Below are positions 56,336 through 64,000 of a stretch of 64,000 bases of DNA, piece after piece; the first letter of the stretch is position 1; each line of letters opens with the position of its first letter. A program made the position numbers and the translations under genes. The DNA comes from Nocardia grenadensis NBRC 108939 (GTDB taxonomy: Bacteria > Actinomycetota > Actinomycetes > Mycobacteriales > Mycobacteriaceae): the NCBI RefSeq assembly GCF_001613445.1, contig NZ_BDCJ01000019.1:124001-188000 (forward strand). The letters are read 5' to 3'. The notes beneath the pieces are model-generated. The model ran no database searches, was not told the origin of the DNA, and saw only the letters and a list, made by a program, of their open reading frames with translations.

Positions 56336-59196
56336 CACAACGGTGGAGCGAGAACCAGGTGACAGCACTCGCGCCCGATACGAGTTCCCTCACCGCCGCC
56401 CGCAAACTGGCCGGAAAGTGGTCCGGCACCGGCCGGTCCGGGGCCACACTGTGGGGCTTGTGCAAGGGCAGCGGGCAAACCCCGTACCAGACGATCGTCG
56501 ATCTGGCCGGTCCCGCTTTCCGCTGCTCCTGCCCGAGCCGCAAATTCCCGTGCAAACACGCCCTGTCACTGCTGCTGATCTGGTCGTCGGGCACGGTCGC
56601 GGAGTCCGCCGAAACCGCCGATTTCGCCGCCGAGTGGGTCGGCCGGCGGACCGCGAAGGCGGCCGCACCACCGAAGCGGCCGCGCGGCGGCGATCCGGCT
56701 ACCGCGCAGCAGCGGCAGGAACGGGTGAAAGCCGGTCTGGCCGAACTCGATACCTGGCTCACCGACCAGATCCGCACCGGGCTGGCCCAGACGGATCGTT
56801 CCCACGCGGCGTTCGAGGCGGTGGCAGCGCGGCTGGTGGATGCCCAGGCGCCCGGCCCGGCCGCCGCGGTGCGCCGCCTGCCCGACGCGGTGGTGCGCCG
56901 GGCGAACTGGCCCGAAGTGCTGCTGGGCCGGTTCGCCTGGCTGCACCTGCTCATCACCGCCCATACGCGATCGGACACGCTGCCCGCGCCGCTGGCGGCT
57001 GCCGTCCGCGGCCATATCGGCTATCCGGTTCCGGCGGAAACGGTGCAGGCCGAGCCCGCCGTAACCGACCGGTGGCTGACCGTCGGCACGCGCACCGTGG
57101 AAGAAGACCGGTTGCATACGCGCCGGATCTGGCTCCACGGCATGCGGACCGGCCGGTGGGCACTGCTGGTGGATCATTCGTTCGGCTCCCCCGTCTTCGC
57201 CGCCGACACCCCGCCGATCGGCCTCGCGGCCGAGTACGCGGTGCACTTCTATCCGGTCGCGGCGCCGCTGCGCGCGGTGGTCGGCCCGGTCCGGGACGAG
57301 GCGGCACCCACCGCCGCGGAACCGCCGGAGACCGCCGGGGCAGGGACCGTCGCCGCGGCGCTGACGGATTTCGCCACGGCGGCTGCCGCCGATCCGTGGC
57401 TGGAGTCCTGGCCCGTACTACTGCGCGGGGTGACACCTGTCCGGGAGGGCGAGGACTGGCTGCTCGGCGAATCCGACGGCACCGCGCTGCCGCTGGCGGA
57501 GCCCGCACAACCGTGGCGGCTGCTCGCGCTGTCCGGCGGCCGGCCGGTGACCGTCTTCGGCCTCTGGACGGGCCGGCTGCTGGAGCTGATCTCCGTCCTG
57601 GCCGACGGGGAGTTCCACGATGCGGGGCCCGCCACGGACGCCGCCGGCTCCGCCGTCACCGCCACACCGGAGGCGGCGTCGATCGCCCTGCTGGGTACCA
57701 CGCGCGGTACGGCCACTCCGCCGGGGATCGGTGCACCGGTCGCCGCGGCCGTCGCGGCGCTCCCGGAGCACGATGCCGCGCAGCGACTGCTCGCGGCCAC
57801 CGCGCTGGAGATGGCCTGGGCGCGCGGCGGCTATCTGCCCCGCCGGGTCGAGGTATCCGCTGAGCCGGCCGCCGACGACCCCCGACCGGAACTCCCTCGC
57901 GCGGCCGCCGACCGGCTGGCCCTGCTGATCGAGTACCGGCCGGAATTCCTGCCCGAATGGTTCGCCGCCGCCGCGCCGCACGAATACCGCGCCCCGCACC
58001 GGCTGGTGGGAACGCTGCTCGCATTCGCCTCGAGCGACAGCGGCACACGCGAGGCGGCCCTGCGGCTGGCCGGCGCCCGCGGCCGCTGGCTGGCCGGGTG
58101 GATTCCCCGCTGGCACGATCTGACCCGGCGGGACACCGCCGAGCCCGAACCCACCGAGGAGACCTGGCATCTGGGCCGGCCACCGGAACGGCTCGCATGG
58201 CTGAACGCGCTGCGACACCGGGATCCGGCTGCCGCCCGCGCCGCCCTGACCGAGGCGTGGCCGCGGGAATCGGGTGCGCCGAAGGCCGAGTTGCTCCGGG
58301 TACTCGCCGACGGGCTGGGCCCCGCGGACGAGGAACTGCTCGAGCGCGCGCTGGGCGATCGCCGCGGCGATGTGCGTCGTACCGCCACGGAGTTGCTGGC
58401 CCGGCTGCCCGACTCGGCGTTCGCCGCGCGGATGGCCGCGCGCGCCGCCGACTGGATCGAATGCGGCGAGACCGGGGCAGGCCGGGGAACCGAGCTTTTC
58501 ATCGGCATTCCCGAGACGCTGGACGAATCGGCGATCCGCGACGGTTTCACCGACGGCACCACGGAATTCGGTTACCGCTGGAACGGACAGCCCGATCTCA
58601 CGGCGACCCGGCTGCGGAAACTGGTGGCCGCACTACCGCTGAGCTACTGGACCGGTCCCCTGGGCGCTCCGGCCCGCGCCGTGGTGACGCAGGTGGACGA
58701 CCGTTTCCGGCAACCGCTGTTCGACGGCTGGATGGATGCCGCCCTCGCCCAGCGCGATATCCGCTGGGGGGAGGCGCTGTTCACCGCCGGGATGCCGTCG
58801 AACCTGGCGATCCTGCGCCGGCGTGAACTGTTCGCACTGCTCCCGCCCGGCGACCAGCTGCGTCATCTGCTGGGGCTGGGTACCTCCTGGCTGTCCGAAC
58901 TGGAATCCCTGCTGCCCGCGGTGGCTCGTCCCTGGCCACCGGAATTGGCCCGCCATCTCCTGCACCTGTTCGAGGAACGGGCCCGGACCGCCGCAGCTCG
59001 GCCGGGCACACCCGGCACCAATCCCAGCGCACACCGTTCGCTGTTGCACACCGCCACACTCCATCTACCACCCGAGTTCGCGGGCGAGGTCACCGCGCTG
59101 GCGGGCCGCTGCGAAGCCGACGAGTGGGCCTCGGTCCTCGAATTCCTCGCCCACGACCTGCACCGACGATCCGCAATGCTCGAGGAGCTCCTATGA
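56332..59196 (+). CDS. SWIM zinc-finger protein fused to a DUF5691-like domain
   Basis: A 954-residue protein. The SWIM finger is at residues 62-78 (FRCSCPSRKFPCKHALSLLL, ligands C65, C67, C74, H76), a DNA- or protein-binding zinc motif. A long Ala/Arg-rich middle region follows. The C-terminal half looks like DUF5691: WPRESGAPKAELLRVLADGL, DRRGDVRRTATELLARLPDSAFAARMAARA, LPLSYWTGPLGAPA and the final LPPEFAGEVTALAGRC. In many actinobacteria I recall these as two adjacent genes, so a fusion here is notable. It is the first gene of a four-gene set, coupled to the next by ATGA. Confidence 0.82.
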   Translation: MTQRWSENQVTALAPDTSSLTAARKLAGKWSGTGRSGATLWGLCKGSGQTPYQTIVDLAGPAFRCSCPSRKFPCKHALSLLLIWSSGTVAESAETADFAAEWVGRRTAKAAAPPKRPRGGDPATAQQRQERVKAGLAELDTWLTDQIRTGLAQTDRSHAAFEAVAARLVDAQAPGPAAAVRRLPDAVVRRANWPEVLLGRFAWLHLLITAHTRSDTLPAPLAAAVRGHIGYPVPAETVQAEPAVTDRWLTVGTRTVEEDRLHTRRIWLHGMRTGRWALLVDHSFGSPVFAADTPPIGLAAEYAVHFYPVAAPLRAVVGPVRDEAAPTAAEPPETAGAGTVAAALTDFATAAAADPWLESWPVLLRGVTPVREGEDWLLGESDGTALPLAEPAQPWRLLALSGGRPVTVFGLWTGRLLELISVLADGEFHDAGPATDAAGSAVTATPEAASIALLGTTRGTATPPGIGAPVAAAVAALPEHDAAQRLLAATALEMAWARGGYLPRRVEVSAEPAADDPRPELPRAAADRLALLIEYRPEFLPEWFAAAAPHEYRAPHRLVGTLLAFASSDSGTREAALRLAGARGRWLAGWIPRWHDLTRRDTAEPEPTEETWHLGRPPERLAWLNALRHRDPAAARAALTEAWPRESGAPKAELLRVLADGLGPADEELLERALGDRRGDVRRTATELLARLPDSAFAARMAARAADWIECGETGAGRGTELFIGIPETLDESAIRDGFTDGTTEFGYRWNGQPDLTATRLRKLVAALPLSYWTGPLGAPARAVVTQVDDRFRQPLFDGWMDAALAQRDIRWGEALFTAGMPSNLAILRRRELFALLPPGDQLRHLLGLGTSWLSELESLLPAVARPWPPELARHLLHLFEERARTAAARPGTPGTNPSAHRSLLHTATLHLPPEFAGEVTALAGRCEADEWASVLEFLAHDLHRRSAMLEELL

Positions 59197-60299
59197 CCAC
59201 CGCCGTCACCGAACCCGCCCCGGCGCTGCTGCGCCCGCACGCCGAACAGGCCTTCGCCGACGAACTGCGTGCTCTGATCGCCGTGGACGATCGACCGCGA
59301 CCGCCGTCCTGGACCATGTCGCCGTGGGCGGTGGTCACCTATCTGCTGGGCGGTGCCCTCCCCGACGGCACCGTGATCAGCCCCAAATACGTGGGACCGC
59401 GCCGGCTGATGGAGGTCGCCGTCGCGACCCTGGCCACCGATCGCGCCCTGCTGTTGCTCGGCGTCCCCGGCACCGCGAAGACCTGGGTCTCCGAACATCT
59501 CTCGGCCGCCATCAGCGGGTCGTCCACCCTGCTGGTCCAGGGCACCTCGGGAACCGCCGAGGAAGCCATCCGCTACGGCTGGAACTACGCCCGGCTGCTC
59601 GCCGAGGGCCCCAGCGATGCCGCGCTGGTGCCCTCGCCGATCCTGAACGCGATGCGTTCCGGCGCGATCGCCCGGCTCGAGGAACTCACCCGGATCCCGT
59701 CGGACGTCCAGGACGCGCTGATCACCATCCTGTCGGAGAAGACTCTGCCGGTTCCCGAACTCGGGAGGGAAGTGCAGGCCGCCAAGGGTTTCAACATCAT
59801 CGCGACCGCCAACGACCGCGACCGCGGCGTGAATGAACTGTCCTCGGCCCTGCGCCGCCGGTTCAACACCGTCGTTCTCCCGCTGCCGGGCAGTGAAGCC
59901 GAGGAGATCGATATCGTCACCCGCCGGGTCGAGCAGCTGGGGTCGGCGTTGGAACTGCCCGAGGTCCCGGCTGCCGCCGAGGAGGTGCGCCGGGTGGTGC
60001 GTATCTTCCGCGAGCTGCGCGCGGGCCTCACCGCCGACGGCCGGACCAAGCTGAAGTCTCCGTCGGGCACACTCTCCACGGCCGAGGCCATCTCCGTGAT
60101 CACCAACGGTATGGCACTGTCGGCGCATTTCGGTGACGGTGTCCTGCGAGCTGCCGATATCGCGGGCGCGGTGATCGGTTCGGTCGTCAAGGATCCGGTG
60201 GCCGATTCGGTGGTGTGGACCGAATACCTCGAGGCCGTCGTGCGCGAACGCCGCGAATGGGCCGATTTCTACCGTGCCTGCCGGGAGATCAACAAATGA
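59193..60299 (+). CDS. MoxR-type AAA+ ATPase
   Basis: A 368-residue AAA+ ATPase of the MoxR class, which works with VWA proteins as a chaperone/remodelling machine. Walker A is LLLLGVPGTAKTW (90-97). Sensor 1 is FNIIATANDRDRG, and the arginine finger is ALRRRFN. The Walker B segment reads IARLEELTRIPSDVQDALI, with Glu-Glu (163-164) in place of the usual Asp-Glu, a conservative but unusual change. It resembles E. coli YehL. ATG overlaps the previous stop (ATGA) and its own stop overlaps the next gene likewise. Confidence 0.9.
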   Translation: MTTAVTEPAPALLRPHAEQAFADELRALIAVDDRPRPPSWTMSPWAVVTYLLGGALPDGTVISPKYVGPRRLMEVAVATLATDRALLLLGVPGTAKTWVSEHLSAAISGSSTLLVQGTSGTAEEAIRYGWNYARLLAEGPSDAALVPSPILNAMRSGAIARLEELTRIPSDVQDALITILSEKTLPVPELGREVQAAKGFNIIATANDRDRGVNELSSALRRRFNTVVLPLPGSEAEEIDIVTRRVEQLGSALELPEVPAAAEEVRRVVRIFRELRAGLTADGRTKLKSPSGTLSTAEAISVITNGMALSAHFGDGVLRAADIAGAVIGSVVKDPVADSVVWTEYLEAVVRERREWADFYRACREINK

Positions 60300-62716
60300 G
60301 CCCCGCGCAGGCGGGCGAACCCGGCGAGACCCGGGTCTTCGGGATACGGCACCACGGCCCCGGATCGGCGCGGTCGTTGCGCCTGGCGCTGGAGGAGTTC
60401 CGGCCCGACACCGTACTGATCGAGGGCCCGGCGGATGCCGACCCCCTGGTGGTCCATATTGCCGCCGCGTCGATGGCACCACCGGTCGCCCTGCTCGGTT
60501 ATATCTCCGACGAACCCGCCCGGGCCGCGTTCTGGCCGTACGCGGTGTTCTCCCCGGAATGGCAGGCGCTGCGCTACGCGGTCGACAATGAGGTACCCGT
60601 CCGGTTCTGCGATCTTCCCGCCGCCCAGGTCCTGGCCGTCGACGACCGCACCGGTGGCCGCGACGCGCTGGCCGAACTGGCGGCCGCGGGCGGTTACGAC
60701 GATGCCGAACGCTGGTGGGACGCGGTGGTCGAATCGACCTCGGACATCGGGACCTTCGAGGCCATCACCGAGGCCATGGCCGCGCTCCGCGAGACCGCGA
60801 TCATCGAACCGGAGACCGATACAGGCGCCGGCCCGACCGATGTGCCCGAATCCGGGCTCCGCGCCGGCGATCCGGGGTACCCACCGGCCGGCGGGTTCCG
60901 GATCGCTTCCGTCGATGAGGTCGGCGATGGTGCTCCCGGTGCGCCGCCGGCCGCGGCACTTCCCGGCGAGTTCCCGGCCTCCGATGCGGTCGGCGATCCG
61001 GCCCCACCACCACCCGAGCCGCTGATCCTGGACCGGCACACCCTGATCCGTGAAGCCCATATGCGGCAGGTCCTGCGCAAGGCACGCAAGGACGGCGCCC
61101 GCCGGATCGCCGTGGTATGCGGCGCCTGGCACGCCCCCGCGCTCCAGGAACCGCTCGGGCCGGCCGCGGCGGATCTTCGCCTCCTGAAAGGCCTGCCCAA
61201 GGTCAAGGCCACGCTGACCTGGGTGCCGTGGACGCATTCGCGGCTCGCCGCCGCCTCCGGTTACGGCGCGGGAGTCACCTCACCCGGGTGGTACCACCAC
61301 TTGTTCACCGAGACCGAGCGTCCGATCGCATCCTGGCTCACCAAGGTCGCGAGCGTATTGCGCGGCCACGACCTGCCGGTCTCCAGTGCCCACATCATCG
61401 AGGCCGTACGGTTGGCGGAAACCCTGGCGGCCCTACGGGCTCGCCCGCTGGCCGGTCTCTCCGAGGTCACCGAGGCGACCCGCGCGGTGCTGTGCGAGGG
61501 CGACGATACGGCGCTGCGCCTGGTCGGGACGGAACTGGTGGTGGGCGAGGCGCTCGGCGCGGTACCGCCCGAGGCGCCGACCGTGCCACTGGAAGCCGAT
61601 CTGCGGGCCACGGCCCGCACCCTGCGGCTGAAACAGGAAGCTCTGGTCCGCACGCTGGATCTCGACCTGCGTAAAGAACGCGATATCGGCAGGTCGCGGC
61701 TACTGCACCGGCTGCGGCTGCTCGGCGTGCACTGGGGCACGCCCAGCGCCGGAATCGTGCAGTCGAAAGGTACATTCCGGGAGACCTGGGAGCTGCGCTG
61801 GGAACCGGAGTTCGCGGTCCGGGTGATCGAGGCCGCCCGGTGGGGTACCACGGTGCAGGCGGCGGCCGAGGCGAAAATCCTCGATACGGCCGCGCGATCC
61901 GGCAGCGGGGTCACCGAACTCACCGAGGCGCTGGAATTCGCGCTGCTCGCCGAACTGCCGGGCGCACTCGACGGGCTCATCGCCCGGCTCGGTTCGGCGG
62001 CCGCGGTGAACCACGATATGACCCACCTGCTGGCGGCGCTGCCGGGCCTGCTGCGCACACTGCGGTACGGCGACGTGCGCGGCACCGATACCTCGGCGCT
62101 GACCCATGTCGCCGACAGCATGCTCGTCCGCATCTGCGCCGGTCTACCCGCCGCGGTCACCGGGCTCGGCGACGACACCGCCGCGGCGCTGCGCGATCAG
62201 CTCGATGCCGCCACCACCGCGATCCATACCCGGGGCCACGCCGAATCCATCGAACGGTGGCTGGCGGTACTGGCCCGGCTGGCCGACCGGCCCGATGTGC
62301 ACGGCCTGCTGGTCGGCCGGACGGTACGCCTACTCTGCGACGCCGACCGGATCGATACCGAGGAGGCGGCCCGCCGGTTGGCGGCGGCGCTGTCGGTCGG
62401 CAATACCGCGGCCGCCAAGGCCGCGTGGGTCGACGGTTTCGTCGGCGGCCGCGGGCTGGTCCTGGTCCACGATCGCGCCCTGCTGCGGCTTATCGACAGC
62501 TGGCTCGCCGATCTGACCGAGGAGCAGTTCGTCGAGGTCGTGCCGCTGCTGCGGCGGACCTTCGGTGCCTTCGAATCCGGGGAGCGCCGCGCGATCGGCG
62601 AAGCCGTACGTGACGGCCGCCCGGCCGCGACCGCCGCCGCGGCCACCGAAATCGATCCGGCCCGCGGCCTGCTCACCCTGCGCGCCGTCGCCGGCATCCT
62701 GGGAGTCCCCGCTTGA
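60296..62716 (+). CDS. DUF5682-family protein (YehM-like)
   Basis: An 806-residue protein of unknown function. The N-terminus has VFGIRHHGPGSARSLRLALEEFRPDTVLIEGPADAD, then VVCGAWHAPALQEPL around residue 280. The RHH and Glu/His arrangement recalls the TraB/ChaN/EreA-like fold, whose members are enzymes or heme-binding proteins, but this is uncertain. A Pro/Gly/Ala-rich linker (residues 185-245) separates it from the core. The rest is long alpha-helical repeats with conserved RLRLLGVHWGTPSAGI. Coupled to moxR by ATGA. It probably forms a complex with the MoxR and VWA proteins. Confidence 0.8.
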   Translation: MSPAQAGEPGETRVFGIRHHGPGSARSLRLALEEFRPDTVLIEGPADADPLVVHIAAASMAPPVALLGYISDEPARAAFWPYAVFSPEWQALRYAVDNEVPVRFCDLPAAQVLAVDDRTGGRDALAELAAAGGYDDAERWWDAVVESTSDIGTFEAITEAMAALRETAIIEPETDTGAGPTDVPESGLRAGDPGYPPAGGFRIASVDEVGDGAPGAPPAAALPGEFPASDAVGDPAPPPPEPLILDRHTLIREAHMRQVLRKARKDGARRIAVVCGAWHAPALQEPLGPAAADLRLLKGLPKVKATLTWVPWTHSRLAAASGYGAGVTSPGWYHHLFTETERPIASWLTKVASVLRGHDLPVSSAHIIEAVRLAETLAALRARPLAGLSEVTEATRAVLCEGDDTALRLVGTELVVGEALGAVPPEAPTVPLEADLRATARTLRLKQEALVRTLDLDLRKERDIGRSRLLHRLRLLGVHWGTPSAGIVQSKGTFRETWELRWEPEFAVRVIEAARWGTTVQAAAEAKILDTAARSGSGVTELTEALEFALLAELPGALDGLIARLGSAAAVNHDMTHLLAALPGLLRTLRYGDVRGTDTSALTHVADSMLVRICAGLPAAVTGLGDDTAAALRDQLDAATTAIHTRGHAESIERWLAVLARLADRPDVHGLLVGRTVRLLCDADRIDTEEAARRLAAALSVGNTAAAKAAWVDGFVGGRGLVLVHDRALLRLIDSWLADLTEEQFVEVVPLLRRTFGAFESGERRAIGEAVRDGRPAATAAAATEIDPARGLLTLRAVAGILGVPA

Positions 62717-62718
62717 CC

Positions 62719-62765
62719 AATCCCCCGCCCGAAGGCGGGGGATTCCCTTCCGGCTCGCGCCGGAA
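62719..62765 (+). terminator. Two hairpins between DUF5682 and VWA genes
   Basis: AATCCCCCGCC (62719-62729) pairs exactly with GGCGGGGGATT (62734-62744) around a CGAA tetraloop. Just after it TTCCGGC (62748-62754) pairs with GCCGGAA (62759-62765) around TCGC. They begin 3 nt after the stop codon. They may stop or slow transcription, protect the upstream mRNA, or be a mobile-element remnant; they resemble the paired hairpins at the ends of IS200/IS605-type elements, but no transposase is present. Confidence 0.6.
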
Positions 62766-62872
62766 AGCTCCTGCTTCACAACCGACCGCCCGTCCGGAGG
62801 GCTCCCGTTGAGGTCTTATACCGGCTCCACAGGCCGATACCGCCGGCCCGGCGGCCAGCTACGGAGGATCCG

Positions 62873-64000
62873 ATGAACACCACCACACTGCACGACCGCA
62901 CCGACGAGGCCCGGCTGCGCCGCTGGCGCCTGGTGCTCGGCGCGGCCGCCGAACCGGCGCTCGGCGCACTCGGCACCGCCGACGACAAGGCCATCGACAA
63001 AGCCCTCGGCGCGGTCTACGACAGCGGTGGCGGCACGGCCCGCTCCCGCGGTGACCGGGCCGGCGGCCTCGGCGGGTCCGCGCCGCGGGTCGCCCGCTGG
63101 CTCGGTGATATCCGTACCTACTTCCCGTCGACGGTGGTCGAGGTCGTGCAGCGGGACGCGGTGGAGCGGCTGAACCTCACCCAGCTGCTGCTGGAACCGG
63201 AGCTCATGGAGGCGGTCGAACCGGATGTGCATCTGGTCGGCACGCTGCTGAGCCTGAACCGGGTCATTCCGGAAACCACGAAGGCCACCGCCCGGATGGT
63301 GGTGTCGAAGGTGGTCAAGGAGATCGAGGAACGGATCGCGACCCGTACCGTGGCCGCGGTGAGCGGGGCGCTCAACCGGTCCACCCGGACCTCCCGGCCC
63401 AAACCGCGCGATATCGATTTCGACCGCACCATCCGCAAGAATCTCGCCAATTACCTGCCCGAACAGCGCACCATCATCGCGGAACGGCTGGTGGGTTACG
63501 GGCGGCGGGCCCAAGCGGTGCATCGTGATGTGATCCTGGCGATCGACCAATCCGGTTCCATGGCCTCCAGCGTGGTCTACTCGTCGGTGTTCGGCGCGGT
63601 GCTGGCGTCGATGCGGTCGCTGCGCACCTCACTGGTGGTTTTCGATACCGAGGTCGTGGACCTCACCGAGAAGCTGTCCGACCCGGTCGATGTGCTGTTC
63701 GGTACCCAACTCGGCGGCGGGACCTACATCAACCGGGCCATCGCCTACTGTCAGTCGCTCATCACCCGTCCCACCGACAGCCTGTTCTTCCTGATCTCCG
63801 ACCTGTACGAGGGCGGGGTCCGGGAGGAGATGCTGCGCCGCGTGCACGCCTTGAAGGAATCAGGTGTCCAGGTCGTCGTGTTGCTCGCGCTCTCCGATGA
63901 CGGCGCGCCCTCCTACGATCGCGAGAACGCCGCGGCGCTGGCGGCCCTCGGTGTGCCGGCCTTCGCCTGCACCCCCGACCGGTTTCCGGAGCTGCTGGCC
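62873..64000 (+). CDS. VWA-domain protein (partial, continues beyond the window)
   Basis: 376 codons are visible and the frame is open at the right edge. The VWA domain starts near residue 217 with the MIDAS motif DQSGSMASS (D225, S227, S229). Further metal-coordinating parts are TYINRA around residue 284 and the Asp of ISDLYEGG. The N-terminal 200 residues are helical and include a segment (DFDRTIRKNLANYLPEQRTIIAERLVGYG) that is usual in MoxR-associated VWA proteins. GGAGG lies 5 nt before ATG 62873. It corresponds to YehP. It is separated from DUF5682 by 156 bp with two hairpins, unlike the other overlapping junctions. Confidence 0.9.
   Translation, partial: MNTTTLHDRTDEARLRRWRLVLGAAAEPALGALGTADDKAIDKALGAVYDSGGGTARSRGDRAGGLGGSAPRVARWLGDIRTYFPSTVVEVVQRDAVERLNLTQLLLEPELMEAVEPDVHLVGTLLSLNRVIPETTKATARMVVSKVVKEIEERIATRTVAAVSGALNRSTRTSRPKPRDIDFDRTIRKNLANYLPEQRTIIAERLVGYGRRAQAVHRDVILAIDQSGSMASSVVYSSVFGAVLASMRSLRTSLVVFDTEVVDLTEKLSDPVDVLFGTQLGGGTYINRAIAYCQSLITRPTDSLFFLISDLYEGGVREEMLRRVHALKESGVQVVVLLALSDDGAPSYDRENAAALAALGVPAFACTPDRFPELLA

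Overview
This is a high-GC stretch of an actinobacterial chromosome. The gene content and order closely match the Mycobacterium tuberculosis region from about Rv3226c to Rv3268 (SRAP protein, aroA, rsgA, ferredoxin reductase and DesA3-type desaturase, secA1, hpf, comF-like gene, lpqB-mtrB-mtrA, tmk, sahH, alkB-rubA-rubB-alkX, manA, manB, whiB2, fbiA-fbiB, wbbL, rmlD, LCP protein). The blocks are rearranged and inverted relative to that genome. Two desaturases, two AlkB hydroxylases and several dispersed intergenic palindromic repeats suggest Nocardia or a close mycolic-acid-containing relative; the genus is an inference, not something the sequence proves.

Layout. 0-7.5 kb: end of an unknown gene, SRAP protein, aldehyde dehydrogenase, aroA-rsgA, a membrane protein with its own GntR regulator, and a small secreted protein. 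7.5-17 kb: secA (minus strand), a wax ester synthase/DGAT-like protein lacking the catalytic histidine, a DUF6912-type protein, a ferredoxin-type reductase and two fatty-acid desaturases. 17-26.8 kb: bluB, hpf, comF-like gene, the lpqB-mtrB-mtrA cell-envelope signalling operon, tmk and ahcY with an elaborate 5' leader. 27-30.6 kb: alkane hydroxylation island (alkB, two rubredoxins, TetR regulator, second alkB). 30.9-34 kb: coenzyme F420 genes fbiA-fbiB-NUDIX, joined by 4-nt overlaps. 34-40 kb: whiB2, a peptidase-fold relative, DUF3499, then mannose metabolism (manB, SIS-like protein, manA). 40-47 kb: CDF cation exporter, FAD oxidoreductase, RidA-like protein, P450, TIGR03089 protein and an LCP ligase. 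47-50 kb: rmlD-wbbL-nucleotidyltransferase, making the rhamnosyl linker of arabinogalactan and sugar nucleotides for mannosylated glycans. 50-53 kb: carboxylesterase, FmdB-like, SelT/W/H-like and YchJ-like small proteins.

53-64 kb is the least understood part. A minus-strand pair (a Rad50/RloC-like ABC ATPase with a zinc-hook CxxC and a C-terminal Rx6H motif, coupled to a small His-rich protein) is divergent from a tightly coupled plus-strand operon: a SWIM zinc-finger/DUF5691 fusion, a MoxR AAA ATPase, a DUF5682 protein and a VWA protein running off the window. The second operon resembles the uncharacterised E. coli yehLMPQ set. Two strong hairpins sit between its third and fourth genes.

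Regulatory themes: at least ten genes appear to have leaderless starts (a TANNNT or CACAAT -10 element 6-8 nt before ATG/GTG); perfect hairpins end several convergent gene pairs; and a mosaic palindromic repeat occurs in three intergenic regions (about 17.4, 35.2 and 40.0 kb).
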